From Niebla homalea (taxonomy: Eukaryota > Ascomycota > Lecanoromycetes > Lecanorales > Ramalinaceae): DNA of 64,000 nt. The notes beneath the pieces were generated by a model that did no database searches, was not told the origin of the DNA, and saw only the letters and a list, made by a program, of their open reading frames with translations. The position numbers were made by a program, and so were the translations under genes. The stretch is taken from contig JAHGAU010000017.1 of assembly GCA_019925105.1 (NCBI GenBank), positions 372,001-436,000 on the forward strand, in the 5' to 3' direction. Positions 1 to 10,510 of the stretch are shown here, one piece after another (the stretch's first letter is position 1; each line of letters begins with the position of its first letter).

Positions 1-663
1 TACATTCGTGGAGAGGTGGAGGAATGATGATGGTGTGGGTATAGTGTGATGAGTGTCTCTTCGGCCTCTGAGGTTGGAGAGCCCACGGGACCAAGTTGGC
101 ATGATCCGATGGTGAACACGGGTAGGATCGCGCGAGACACATTTGAGAGAGAAGTCTAGGACAATCTGGGTGCGAAGGGGAACGAAGAAGTAAGCGTGTA
201 GGCACTGAGTCTTGGTCTGTTGGAATTTCTTGGAGCTCCTAGTAGTCCGAAAAAAGATCTAGTAAACAAGCAGGATTATGAGGTCAATCTCTTGACCATC
301 TGCATCGGCGTATGCTGCCGAAAATTTCTAATGTGCTGAGGTGTTGGTCTCGTGCTTTACTGACTGATGGGCCTAAGTTGACTAGTGTTTCATACGCGAA
401 CCATTGATTTTCGATGCAGATACAGTCTCGCGGCTAACTTTGAGTGCTTTAAACCCGCGGGTAGAAGACGGAGTCACCAAGCGTGTATGCTAATGCATTA
501 GGCACGATCTGTGAGGGGTTTTCCAGGAGCTATGCTAAAAGCCTTGAGCAAAAGTCAATAGCCCTCAATATCGTCTGCCTGCCCGGTCAAGCAGCCTGCT
601 CTTCAATTTCTCAGCTCTCCCGCGTCCTCAAGACTAACCGAGGCCCCTTTGAGAATTGAGTAG
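1..663. other. Stretch without a recognisable gene
   Basis: No open frame of useful length, no family motif and no repeat was seen on either strand. Part of it is probably the 3' flank of the broken minus-strand gene that ends at 664. Confidence 0.4.
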
Positions 664-1400
664 CTAGTACGCCAGCGAACTCCCGAGGCGCTTCCTCTTC
701 TCCGCTGCAGCGCCATAGGCTGGGATGTTGTATTGTGTGAGGAGATTGGTGACTTCTTGGGCTAAGGAGGCTTAGTCAATCTTATCGGATTCAGAAATTT
801 AGAAGTACGCACCACTCAAATTCTGGCTGGCATCATAATTCTCAGGAAAATTCGCTAGAGGCTGGTTTTGGGAGTCACGTAGAGGCTCCAGATGGGCCAT
901 CGCATCTGTAACTGTGGAATTCATGAGCCGAGCAGATGCGTTGGCGTCACTGTAGGAGACATATCATGTTAACGAGCATTTCGAAGTGAATTAGCATTAA
1001 GGGTACACGTTTCGAACATGGCGAGCATTAGGGGTAAAGCCTTTCTTACTTGGCATGGAGATGGTTAGTGACATCGATTCCGAGCGTCACCATGTCCGCC
1101 CGCATGGTATCGACGTCAGTCCATAGACCAAGGATGTCGTCGCGTAAGCCGTCGACATCGGTCCGCAGAGCAGTGATATCGTTACGCATGGTAGTCTGAT
1201 TGTGGTCCATTTGCTGGAGGATTGCCGCATTCCGTTGCGCATCTCGTTACGCATGTCCGTAGTCAAAGTGGCAAACCCTTAGCCCTGATTCACTGCAGCA
1301 ATATTAGAGACTTTCTCGCACTCGAAGTGTTGAAGAGGACTGTAATGTTGAGTGGGATCGTAATGTAGATAGCGCTCGGCTGCAAGGGATGGGGAGTATT
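664..1400 (-). pseudogene. Broken copy of a fungal coiled-coil family gene
   Basis: The minus strand carries a recognisable coding chain broken at its 5' part. From about 1211 down it reads a coiled coil with repeated T-x-V/I-D spacing (MRNDITALRTDVDGLRDD), then two clean introns (950-1049, GTAAGA..ACAG; 762-812, GTGCGT..TTAG with branch TGACTAA). The last exon encodes a basic tail (TNLLTQYNIP, EKRKRL) and stops at 664. Phases fit across both introns. Upstream (about 1220-1340) the same protein continues as HYSPLQHFECEKVSNIAAVNQ, but with an in-frame TAA and a one-base frame change before RDAQRNAAILQQM. The tail pattern LLxxYxIPxxGxxxxKRxRL resembles multi-copy hypothetical proteins of filamentous fungi; that is memory of the family, not a search. 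A short product from the ATG at 1210 remains possible, so pseudogene status is likely but not certain. Confidence 0.5.
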
Positions 1401-2256
1401 ATGCAAGTAGTCGGGCCAAGCATGTTGAAAGCGATGTAAGCATCACACTTACTGGAGGTCTAATTGTGCATGACACGCATAATGACATGGTGATATCAGG
1501 GCATCCGCTCGGCATGTCAGACGCGCGATCACAGACGCACAAACATATACCGAGCCTTTCCATGATCCTCAGAAACAGATCACCACAAATTCTTCTCGTA
1601 ATTATGAGGCATTCGTAAGTATGAGTGGTAGACATTCATGAAGGTTATTTTTCATATTCCAGCTGCTGACTTCAGATAGCCGTCGAGATTACTGCGATTC
1701 TTCAGTAACACAATCTGACCACCTCAGACACTGTACAAGATAAAGAAAGGGTCTGGCAAAGTTCATTGGCCTAGTGGAGTTACTGGAGCGTGTCTGATGG
1801 GAGGAGGATCCGTGGCAGGGGCATGAGTAGGGAGGGTTCTCTTAGGCCAGCCAGCAGATACAGCATGCAGACGAGATTAGAGCTGGTGATTCTCTTTATG
1901 CTAAGCACCAAGGAAGGCCATCTGAAGTATTTCCAATGGCAAAGGCTATGGAGGAGATCTATCTCCCATTGAGAGGTCCACAATAATTCCCAGGTGCGGC
2001 TTCAAAGCTCCGAATTCATTTTCTGCTTTTCAAACATGTACATCGTGAGATGGATTTACCTGCAATAGCCAGCTCAACCATATGAGCAGAGCTGGTTAGA
2101 CGATGATTCGATCACTCAGCAAACAGTACGTGAATTGAGACTTTTAATCTCAATTATTTGAGCTAGATAGCGCAGCATGTACACCTCGACTGGCCCTTGT
2201 GCTTTTGCCTTGATCTCCAGTCTCACTCTTACCACAACATCAAACCTAAAAGAACC
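1401..2256. other. Stretch without a recognisable gene
   Basis: Only short overlapping frames on both strands with no family signature. It lies between the broken coiled-coil gene and the 3' end of the SGNH esterase. Confidence 0.35.
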
Positions 2257-3901
2257 TCAACGCTGCCTGTATTGTGGTGGGCAAGAAGAGACCAGCTTAC
2301 CCCCGGGTAACTGATTGGACGGAGAGAAGAGTGAGCAGGGATTGTATCCCTTACCCGTGTAAGTGCTCTTCGGGGCGAGTTGAGGCATGGTAGCGGACGG
2401 CGTTGATCCGGTGGCCAAAGTCGTTGTGACACGCTTCGGACATACTGTGATGCTTGCAACTTCCGGCAGTCCACTAGGAAACTCGAGATAGTCTGCTCGA
2501 TGTTGCGTCATCAGGTACAATATCAGATTTGCGATGATTGCATGCAAGGGTGGTCGTGGGTGAAAGACCCTGAGCCAGGATGGGGGCAAGACCGTCTGTA
2601 TGACGCTGAGCTGCGTCTTGAAACCTTCCGGACCTGTACAGAGATGAAATTTGGTCGTGCACCTTTGGTCGCCTTCATAAACCCCCTTCAAGGATTCTTT
2701 GGGGTCCCTGAGCTCGATTTTCGTGTGATCGCTGGGACCGCCCTGTTTGCGATACGTCCAATCCTTGTGTAGTCTGTAATTGTGATTCACAAACAAGTTC
2801 AAATCGCTCGCGAAAGAATCATCGGTGGGAGCCGTGTTGTTTTCGAAACGAGTAAGTGCGCTGCCATCCTCCGAGGGGTCTAACGTGAACCATTCATAGA
2901 AAAACAAGCCAAGTCGATTGGCGTCAGGCTCTTTGATTTTGTTCTCACAATAGCGACCAGCGAACATTGTGACATAGGTGTCGTAATTTACGTAAACGAC
3001 CTGGTTACCTGCACGTTGCACAGCCGCGAGAATCGCTGCATTTACCCCATCAACGAGATCGTTCATCCGTTGGCGTCGATCCTTTGTGAGATATTGCACG
3101 TCGGTCAAGGATTCAAGAACAGGCTTGTCCCAGAAGCTCCAAGTCACTCTGTCGCAATCTTCACTGTCAGTTCCGAAGAATTTAGCATAACCGGTAACAT
3201 AGAGATTTCCTGCTGAGCTGTGGACAGTACTGAGTTTGGCTTTTGCTGCGTCGATAACTTTGTCCAGGTTGTGGGGTAACTTCTTATCGAGGATATCCTG
3301 TGTTTCCTTCAAAGCTTCTTCGCAGACTTTGTTCCCACTGAAATTCCAAGACCATTGGAAGATGCAAGTGTTCAGAATAGTCGAGAGCCCTACATCGTTG
3401 CCCCCTACAGACATGGTGATGAGATTTTGATTTTCACCGAGCTTCGGAATTTGATTCTTAAGAACGTCTTCAGTTTTGGCGCCTGAGCAAGCCAAGAATT
3501 GAAACGTCCTTTTCGCTGGATCTCCCATTCTTATGTCCTGATTGATAAGAGTGGGGAATGCTTGATCGTACCGCGCGCAAGTAGCGTCTAGATACATAAC
3601 CCATTAGTGATAAGCTCAAGTTGCATCAGAATCAGCTCAAACATATCATGAATGACAACCGTTTCATGAACGTACCACCGTCAACACGTTTACCAGCGCC
3701 GATACCGGCAGAGTAAGAGTCCCCAATCGCTGCAAATCCAGTGATGAATGAGAAATCTTCAGGATCTGGTGGACCATCTCGGGCTTGCAAGATTCGGGTC
3801 ACTGGCAGTACACTCGAGAAGCTTACAGGGCAATATAGAAAAAGCCAACTCGCGAATAGCTGGACTATGGACATGCTGAAACGATACTGCGATTGATGCA
3901 T
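2257..3901 (-). CDS. Secreted SGNH/GDSL-type hydrolase (esterase or lipase)
   Basis: Model: complement(2257..3587, 3676..3901), about 518 aa. The single 88-bp intron 3588-3675 (GTACGT..CTAG) splits an Asp codon after GKRVDG. Residues 1-35 look like a signal peptide with a hydrophobic core (IVQLFASWLFLYCPVSF); the Met at 3874 is an alternative start. Family blocks are visible. Block I is GDSYSAG with the nucleophile Ser. The block around FLACSGA comes next, then block III VGGND with the oxyanion Asn. A late FHP..LH segment matches block V with the catalytic His. The residue three before that His is Arg, where many GDSL enzymes have Asp. The family hydrolyses carboxyl esters of lipids, sugars or phenolics; the substrate cannot be read here. 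The C-terminal roughly 70 residues are rich in Ser/Thr/Pro and lack family similarity, so the true 3' end may involve another intron near 2280-2355. Confidence 0.8.
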
Positions 3902-5402
3902 GAGGGTGTGGATGAAAAAGACAAAGGGGTTCAGTCTTGCCTTTGGTCTCAGCTCGGCCAGGGAAGCACCTCGAATCCGTCAGAATGTTACGATTGAAAG
4001 AGCAGATTTGGAGAGCTTTGACGGGTATTTATGGGCAAAAATGTGTCCAAAGGGTCAGTATCTGGCCATATATCGCAAAGAGAACACGTTTGCCTGGACA
4101 TTTTTGAAACTCAGCCATGGTTATCATTATGTCAGATCAATCGAACCAAGTCTTGCGCTCCAGCGCCTGGCAAATGTTCAGGCACAGCCTAATCCTAAAT
4201 GAAGTGGCACGTAGGTTCGAGTGAGAGCCTTCACTATACTTTGCCTTTCCACCCGAATAGCGTTCGAGAGCGTTGCAGGCCTATGAGACCCTTTGGCTTC
4301 CACGACAACGTTTCAGATACGAGTAGGATGTCATGGGATGGTAGCTGCATTGCCGTGAGCTAGGCTCTTCTTCGAGGCTCTGGCGTAAAGACGTAGTATT
4401 CAAGGTGTTCGCTAACGCTGTCAGCGCTTGGAGCATGTTTCGTAATTTGTTCATTGGCAAGGACAGCATGTTTTTTGTCGTAGGAGCTGCTGCTCTGCCA
4501 GGCATCCTCCACCAAAGTCCATTGCAGCGCTTTCCAAAGATTCAATAGCTATCAATTGTCGTATCATCATTGATGCCATGCAACTGCATATGTTGTTGTT
4601 AAATCGCGCTAAATGCTTGCGTCTGATTGGCGCTTGGCACTCCTTTGACCAACCTTGAAACCAGGGACATGTGCCGGTTCGTACTGCCTCAAAAGGTATG
4701 ATAACGCCAAATACCTAGACTACCATTGAATTGTGGCACATGAGGAGCCAGCATTACGGCGTGGTTGTCATTGATGGCCTCCAGCCGTTCGGACCCCGCA
4801 ACGGAAACCGCAAATCCTGGAATTATGGCCGGTTTGTCTCGTCGTTTCGTTGCACTAATCTCGGGCACAGCTATGAGGGCCATCTGTCTCAATATGACTG
4901 GTGGCTCACACGTCTTCATGTAGAGCGGCACAGAAATCCATTCGATTCCAGTGAACGTAGATCCCTCAATATCCGCCAAAGCATCATTGCCCATTGTCTG
5001 AGTATGCCTCCGATTGTCGCAAGCTGGATCGGATCCGGGTGAGTGGCCTTTCCCACGGTGCATGACGGATCCATATGGACAACAAGCCTATCCGTACCTG
5101 GTATCTGGCTTCTATGGAGCTGCTGCCCGTTCTTCATATACGAGAAGGGTCCTCTTTTTTCCTGCGTTTCGATTTTGAAGTGCTTCATCACGAAGGCTCG
5201 GCGCATACAGGCAAACTCGACCATCCAATTGTGGCATACGATTCTGCTACCCTTCCGCTACCTCTGGAAGGCACAAGCTCTAATACCTTGTCTTCCTCGT
5301 ACATAAAGAGCAACATCTTCGGCGTCGTCTTGAGTCTTTCCGTGAAGCTTGAGGAAGCACACGACTTGGGCGCCAGATCTCCTGGGCGCCGCCGTGTTCA
5401 AG
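3902..5402. other. Intergenic; weak coding-like fragments only
   Basis: Divergent spacer between the SGNH gene (-) and the secreted protein gene (+). Minus-strand frames at 4360-4545 and 4689-5224 have protein-like composition but no start, splice chain or family motif that I can defend. They may be remnants of an old gene. Confidence 0.3.
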
Positions 5403-6398
5403 ATGACTGCGAGGATGAAGAATATCATTGCGGCTACGCTCCTTGTACTCAATGTCATCCTCCTCCCAACAGACGCTCTACCAAACCTCGGCATTATCAA
5501 AAGTCAAACGATGACTGACAATAGATGGACCTTGTGGAGCTCGTGGGTCACTTACCCTAGAGCTGTCACCGATACGAAGTATTTATCCGATGAGCAACTT
5601 GTTGGTCTTGCAAGGCAAGCTCATTCAGAAATGACTAATGATCCAGCGTATAAGTCGTTAGGATATAATGATCGGCCGAAAGCCATGGCGGCCTTTGCGA
5701 TCGAGGATGAAGTATTTTTCTCAAGCTCTGCCAAAAGCATGGTAGGCGGTCGTACACCTTACCTGTATAATCTTGATGGCGATCAGTACGGGTATGTTTC
5801 TTCAAGATTACCCCCCTTTTTCTTGTCTTCAAAGTTCTTGAATTCTTTTACTCGCGTATTAGGTGCATGTTTGCGAGGCAGTAGTATGACTCAAGACAAA
5901 ATGTTCGGAGCTTTGGTGTTTCACTTTGATATACGAGAGGAATGTGATAGTACGGAAAGCTAATCTGGTGTCAATAGCAAGGGATCCCCCGACAATAGCG
6001 TCTTCAACCTACTTAGAGGATGTCAGATTTTCCAAACAACGAGATTTGCTCCGAATGCGGGAGTCGCAGAACAGCACCGCACCAGGGGCAATTGCGCTGA
6101 GCCAATGATAGTCCAGCAATATCACCTGGCACATCCTGAAGAAGATGTTTCAGGCGATCAACCTTTCGAATATCTATCAGCAAGGGTAGCAACAGTAGCC
6201 GTTCTCGATGGAAACAATGTCATTTCCATACCAGCTTGTGCAGGGACGAAACCGAATACGCATTGGGGCTGTGGGCAATTGATGGACTTTATTGGCATCC
6301 GCGCCGTGCAGATCGATATAAGAAACGCTCAAGAATTCAATGTGGCTCCAGAGAAGAGCCCTCAGCAAGTGGAATTCTGTCCAGCATCCGGCTCATAG
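5403..6398 (+). CDS. Secreted cysteine-containing protein of unknown function
   Basis: Model: join(5403..5791, 5863..5880, 5978..6398), 275 aa. Intron 1 (71 bp, GTATGT..TTAG) and intron 2 (97 bp, GTAGTA..ATAG with branch GCTAATC) flank an 18-nt exon, and all phases agree. The N-terminus (MTARMKNIIAATLLVLNVIL) is a signal peptide; ATGs at 5349 and 5415 are alternatives. The mature part contains WTLWSSWVTYP, a GNCAEPM motif, then IPACAGTKPNTHWGC. Spacing of C-x-E followed by a C-x10-C pair recalls zinc-binding deaminase-fold proteins, but the canonical PCxxC is absent. The resemblance is only suggestive. I do not recognise the family. It is not in an obvious cluster: neighbours are an SGNH hydrolase and an F-box protein. 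Confidence 0.6.
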
Positions 6399-6932
6399 TC
6401 CAGATAACAATCCGACATCACCATGTGCGCGCTAGATAGCCGCCCCACGTGTAACATCTTCTCTTCTGAAGTCGAGGATTTCTGATCTTGGCTTCGATAA
6501 GAGTGGGCGTAATCTTGAAGTGCGCTGCGCCAAAGCAGCCAAAGCAACCAAAATCGGGGCTTAGGCGACTCTCTGGCACGGCATGTCGCTGAGTCGGTCA
6601 TGAACATAGTCGTTACGGGAAGCAAGGGCCTGTGCGGGACACCATGACATTGAGCCGATCTCGATAGTGTCAAATGAAAGTCTTGCGTTTTGCTTGCTGT
6701 ATGTGCTAAACTGGGCTGAAAGCTTGCTGGGGCAGCCGCATTCCCTGACTCTCAATACCCAGTGGCCTAGCAAAGCCTTAATATAGCATTACCCTTCGGT
6801 AGAAGCGTTATCCGCAGCTACGCTGCCATACGATCTCAATGGAGGCTTACGAACATTCTTTCAGAAGAATTGTCAGCGCCAGGCATATATCGAAAACTCA
6901 CATGCCTCATTCTTGAGTTATCTTGCAGTACT
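6399..6932. other. Convergent intergenic spacer
   Basis: Between the 3' ends of the secreted-protein gene (+) and the F-box gene (-). Nothing beyond chance frames was seen. Confidence 0.4.
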
Positions 6933-8501
6933 TCATTCCCAATAAAAACTTGCGACGGGATGCCCAGTAGGAGTGCCATCGATCCAATAATCTTTGTAAG
7001 GCCTGTAGATCCTGTCGCCTCCAATCGGCTCATCGCGAATAGAAAATTGGATACCAGCCTCTTGACATATAGCGTGCAACACTTCAAGAGTATACGTGTC
7101 CCACTCGTCCTCTTTTGGATCTTTCACATGTCCTTCTGGCCCGTTGCATCGAAAAGGTCCCCGAGCGCGACTCTCCTGAAGAACAAGCTCAAAGTCAGGT
7201 ATCATACCGAATGCCGAATCTGACTGCATACGCGCGGCATAGCTTTCGATGCAGTCTGTTAATTGACGTCCGCGCCAGGGGAAAGCGGCTGTGTGTGCTA
7301 AGTCGTCTCTGAGGGCGAGTTCTTTCAATGCTGAATGTGGAATGCGGTCCGCTATCTGGGTATCACTGGCGACAGAGGTGCCAGCCAGAACGATGATAGG
7401 TACTTCAAGCTTTTCCAAGTTGATAAGATTTGCAAAAGACGCATGGCCTTTCATCGTCAGGTTGTCCGCTCCATGTCCGTCTCCTTCTTCGATACCTTTG
7501 TGCAGTTGCAAACAAAGCACTAGACTGATCAAGGATTGGGACACCTCCTCGAATGCCTTAGTAAAGTCGTCGCAATCGAAGACAGGAAGATTCATGTATC
7601 CAAACAAAGTCCTAAAGTCATATCTTAGATGGTGTAGAACTGGAGTTGTTTTTAAAAGGTAGCGGAGATGCTGAGGCTCAAAATCGCTACGGCGGAGGTG
7701 GAGCCTCGTCAGATGCGTTGTAGGTGGAGGCATGCCTCGAGGCCACGCGAAAGAGGCTGTTTCCCTCGGCCAGACCGCTCTCAAATCTTGCAGGTTTGGT
7801 AAATAACAGAATGGAAGAATGTCGCGGGCCAGATGCTTTTCTTGGACGCAATGGTAGACCACCATACAGCGACTTATCAGATCGTTGAAGAGCTCCACAC
7901 GTCGAAGTTTTGTAAAGCGAGAGACTGTTGGACTTGCTCGCTCGGTACAAAATATGAATCTGAACATGGCGCAAAGCCATTCCAGCCCATTGCCATAGTC
8001 ATGGCCAATGAAAAGCGTTTCGAGATTGTGAAGCTGTAAAATGAAGATGGCAATACAATAATCGACAGAGCCTTTGTTGAGCCCCATCATCCATGTTTCA
8101 CCGTTGACGGTCTCGGCGCTATCAGCGAGGTTGGATTGGCGCAATGCGCTGAGGATCTGCTGGAAAGTCTTATCCCCAAAGTCGTCTTTCGACATGCGTC
8201 CAGCTTTCCAACCCCGGAAGCGGACGTGTTTCGTTCGCTGCACAAGATGCGGTCGCTCAAATGACGTTCGGAGTAGGAGATGGATTGGGCAACGTTTGTC
8301 GACATATGTCGTATCGCTAAGGTAACCTATCTCATCGCATTCGGGTTCCGACCAAAACCAGTCAAGATTCTCGTAAAGAGCAGTAGATGCCACACCATAG
8401 AGACCGCGAGCAGTGTGCACGACAGCAGCCTTGTCGCCCTGACCTAGATATGAGCAGATGGATGACAAAGTCTCCGGGGGCAGAGACAACAGTGTGGCCA
8501 T
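6933..8501 (-). CDS. F-box protein
   Basis: One uninterrupted frame of 522 aa, ATG at 8501. The N-terminus (LLSLPPETLSSICSYLGQGD, followed by KAAVVHTARGLYGVASTALY) fits the F-box: hydrophobic Leu-Pro-x-Glu opening, then the Ser-Leu-x-Val and Arg positions used to bind Skp1. The remainder (about 60-500) is a Leu-rich, repeat-poor C-terminal domain typical of fungal orphan F-box proteins, with TRLHLRRSDFEPQHLRYLL suggesting degenerate LRR-like segments. Family role: substrate receptor of an SCF ubiquitin ligase. The target cannot be inferred. The C-terminus ends GHPVASFYWE. No intron is needed and there is no sign of decay. Confidence 0.75.
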   Translation of the reverse strand: MATLLSLPPETLSSICSYLGQGDKAAVVHTARGLYGVASTALYENLDWFWSEPECDEIGYLSDTTYVDKRCPIHLLLRTSFERPHLVQRTKHVRFRGWKAGRMSKDDFGDKTFQQILSALRQSNLADSAETVNGETWMMGLNKGSVDYCIAIFILQLHNLETLFIGHDYGNGLEWLCAMFRFIFCTERASPTVSRFTKLRRVELFNDLISRCMVVYHCVQEKHLARDILPFCYLPNLQDLRAVWPRETASFAWPRGMPPPTTHLTRLHLRRSDFEPQHLRYLLKTTPVLHHLRYDFRTLFGYMNLPVFDCDDFTKAFEEVSQSLISLVLCLQLHKGIEEGDGHGADNLTMKGHASFANLINLEKLEVPIIVLAGTSVASDTQIADRIPHSALKELALRDDLAHTAAFPWRGRQLTDCIESYAARMQSDSAFGMIPDFELVLQESRARGPFRCNGPEGHVKDPKEDEWDTYTLEVLHAICQEAGIQFSIRDEPIGGDRIYRPYKDYWIDGTPTGHPVASFYWE

Positions 8502-9548
8502 CGCGTTTGTCCAGTCGCTCTACTCCCAAAAATGGAGGCGTAACATTCATGGGTGGGTGGATAGATAAGTGTGGTTGAGGTTTTGCGATTCGAGGAGCAG
8601 CAAGGTAACTTCACGACACTTTAAGGAAAGGAATGAGCTACCCAATGACGGCCCTCGGAACATGTCTTATGTCTCAAGTTGACTCCGGGCGCTTAGCAAA
8701 AGAGAAGACGAGTCCAATCAGGCCGCAGTAGCGTCTTCAAATCAGCTGTTACGCCTTGGCATAGGTCTTCGCGCCACAATCCCTTCGGCGTGACAACCAA
8801 ATTTGCACCTAATCAAGCCGATGATGACCCAACGGCAATAGGTAATGTCTTCAACGAAAGGATCATGATGGGGAATGAACCATTACCCGACAACGAATAC
8901 TTGGCTCATTCCGAATTTGCCGTCCTGCCTGCCCAGCCAGTCGCATATGATTCCAAAGTCTGCCAGCGCTCTGATACCGGCCATAACGTAAAGCAAGCAA
9001 TTCCACATGACGGCCAGTGCGTTTTCTCCCCGTTCCAAGATAATCAAGCGCATATGACCTTCAATGGCCACACGAGTATGCCTAGTAGAGCTCCAGAGAC
9101 CCTAGGTACGGAGTGTATGTCATCGCATAGTTCGAACATCTTGTCCCGGCGGTCAAAAGCGTCACCAGACCGCCACAGAATGCAAAGCACATTCGTCAAG
9201 TGTCTACCTAGATAGACTGTGAGACACTTGAATTCAATGAGTCTGGTGTCATCGATTCATGAACGCCTCGTCCTTTGCCGGTTTGGGATTTACCAACCAG
9301 CTCCACATGATGATGAGAGAACGTTCTCCCTTGCCTTCAAGCTGTAATATCCGCTCAAATTTCCTCCCAAGGTACCTAACACCAAGGTTCCACCGTATCT
9401 ACACAGGATTTTCTCCCCGTTTCCATCAACTCATAGGCGATATATACGGCACCGCGTCAATGCATTTGAAGCTGTGAGGTCTGTGAGAAAGCACGGGGAT
9501 GGGATCGACGGTGGGACGGCGATTTCTTTTCCGTCGGCTTGAGAGGCG
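8502..9548. other. Intergenic, no supported gene
   Basis: Holds a 141-codon plus-strand frame (8790-9215) without family similarity or splice support. I did not call it. Part may be promoter sequence of the F-box gene. Confidence 0.35.
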
Positions 9549-10510
9549 AACCGCAGATCCAGTATGGAAGTGGCGGGTACCATATAGTTCACCTTGGAGA
9601 CACCTTGCGAGAAGGGAGATAAAGCATTCATCAACAAGCTTGGATGGGCCAGAGACTAGCCAGTTTGGTTAGCAAGGGATGCAAGGTGGGTGCCCAATGG
9701 TTTTGCTGATGTATGGGAATGCAATGACCAGAGATTAAATTTGTTTCCTTTCTAATAGATGCTCCCAGCTGGTCACAATCCAAATTCGTACACCAGAGAT
9801 TCGATGTAAGAGCGAGGAAGGAGCTAGGCTTCTGAGACGTCTTGCAGTGGGCCCGGCAATGCATGCGGGAAAGAGACAGGTTGCGCCATACTTAGATCCA
9901 TTTAAAATCACAGGAACTAATGGTCGCCATCTGTGCCTGGTTATGGAGACGCTGGGACCGACGGTGGCTTTCCCGAACCTGTCACCCACTGCTGCATGGG
10001 ATGCGACGAGGCAGGTAGCGGAGGGCGTCTCTCATGCGCATGATATGAGAGTTGCTCATAGTAGGGCGTGAACATGCACCATCCCCAAGTATCCATTTCT
10101 ATAATCCCAGCTGACAAGCGCTCTTGTACAGATCTGTATCGTGACATATTTCTGTTCACTGATTCCAGGTTCTTGCATCAGCTGCCGATCCAACGAAACC
10201 TACCAAAAAGGGAAGAATCGACAACATTCAGCCCGTCGAGAATTCAAGTAACGTAGTTCCCATCTATGCTTCGAGAACGATGGCTCGGGTGCCTCAGTAT
10301 TTAGTCGGGAAAGTACGTCGTGAACGGCTTGGAGATAATCCCAAGACTATGCGTGACACCCTCAAGCAATGCTTCTACAGCATCATCCCCGGATGCCTGT
10401 TTCTCTCGAAAAGGGAGTTGGGCACACTAGCGGACATCCTGCTCCCGTCTCTGACACATTATCGCCCTAAATACCGAGTATCGGCAGCTGAAGCACTCAA
10501 GCACCCTTGA
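9549..10510 (+). pseudogene. SRPK-like protein kinase pseudogene
   Basis: Conserved SR-protein-kinase segments appear in order but in shifting frames. At about 9565 the frame reads YGSGGYHIVHLGDTL (family GGYHPVxxGD). About 9620-9690 in the next frame reads KAFINKLGW then, after a TAG, PVWLARDAR (glycine loop and VAIK-lysine region). About 9800-10065 reads NGRHLCLVMETLGPTV (hinge) and AWDATRQVAEGVSHAHDMRVAHS, which ends where the catalytic HxDL should follow. About 10190-10505 carries the SRTMARVPQYLVGKV segment and the C-lobe end RPKYRVSAAEALKHP. There is at least one frameshift near 9620, one internal stop near 9654 and loss of the catalytic loop after about 10065. Families of this kind phosphorylate Ser-Arg-rich proteins; this copy should not. 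Confidence 0.75.

Noticed and set aside
8790..9215. 141-codon plus frame before the kinase relic, considered as its N-terminus
   Set aside because: No SRPK similarity and a gap with stops before the first kinase motif.
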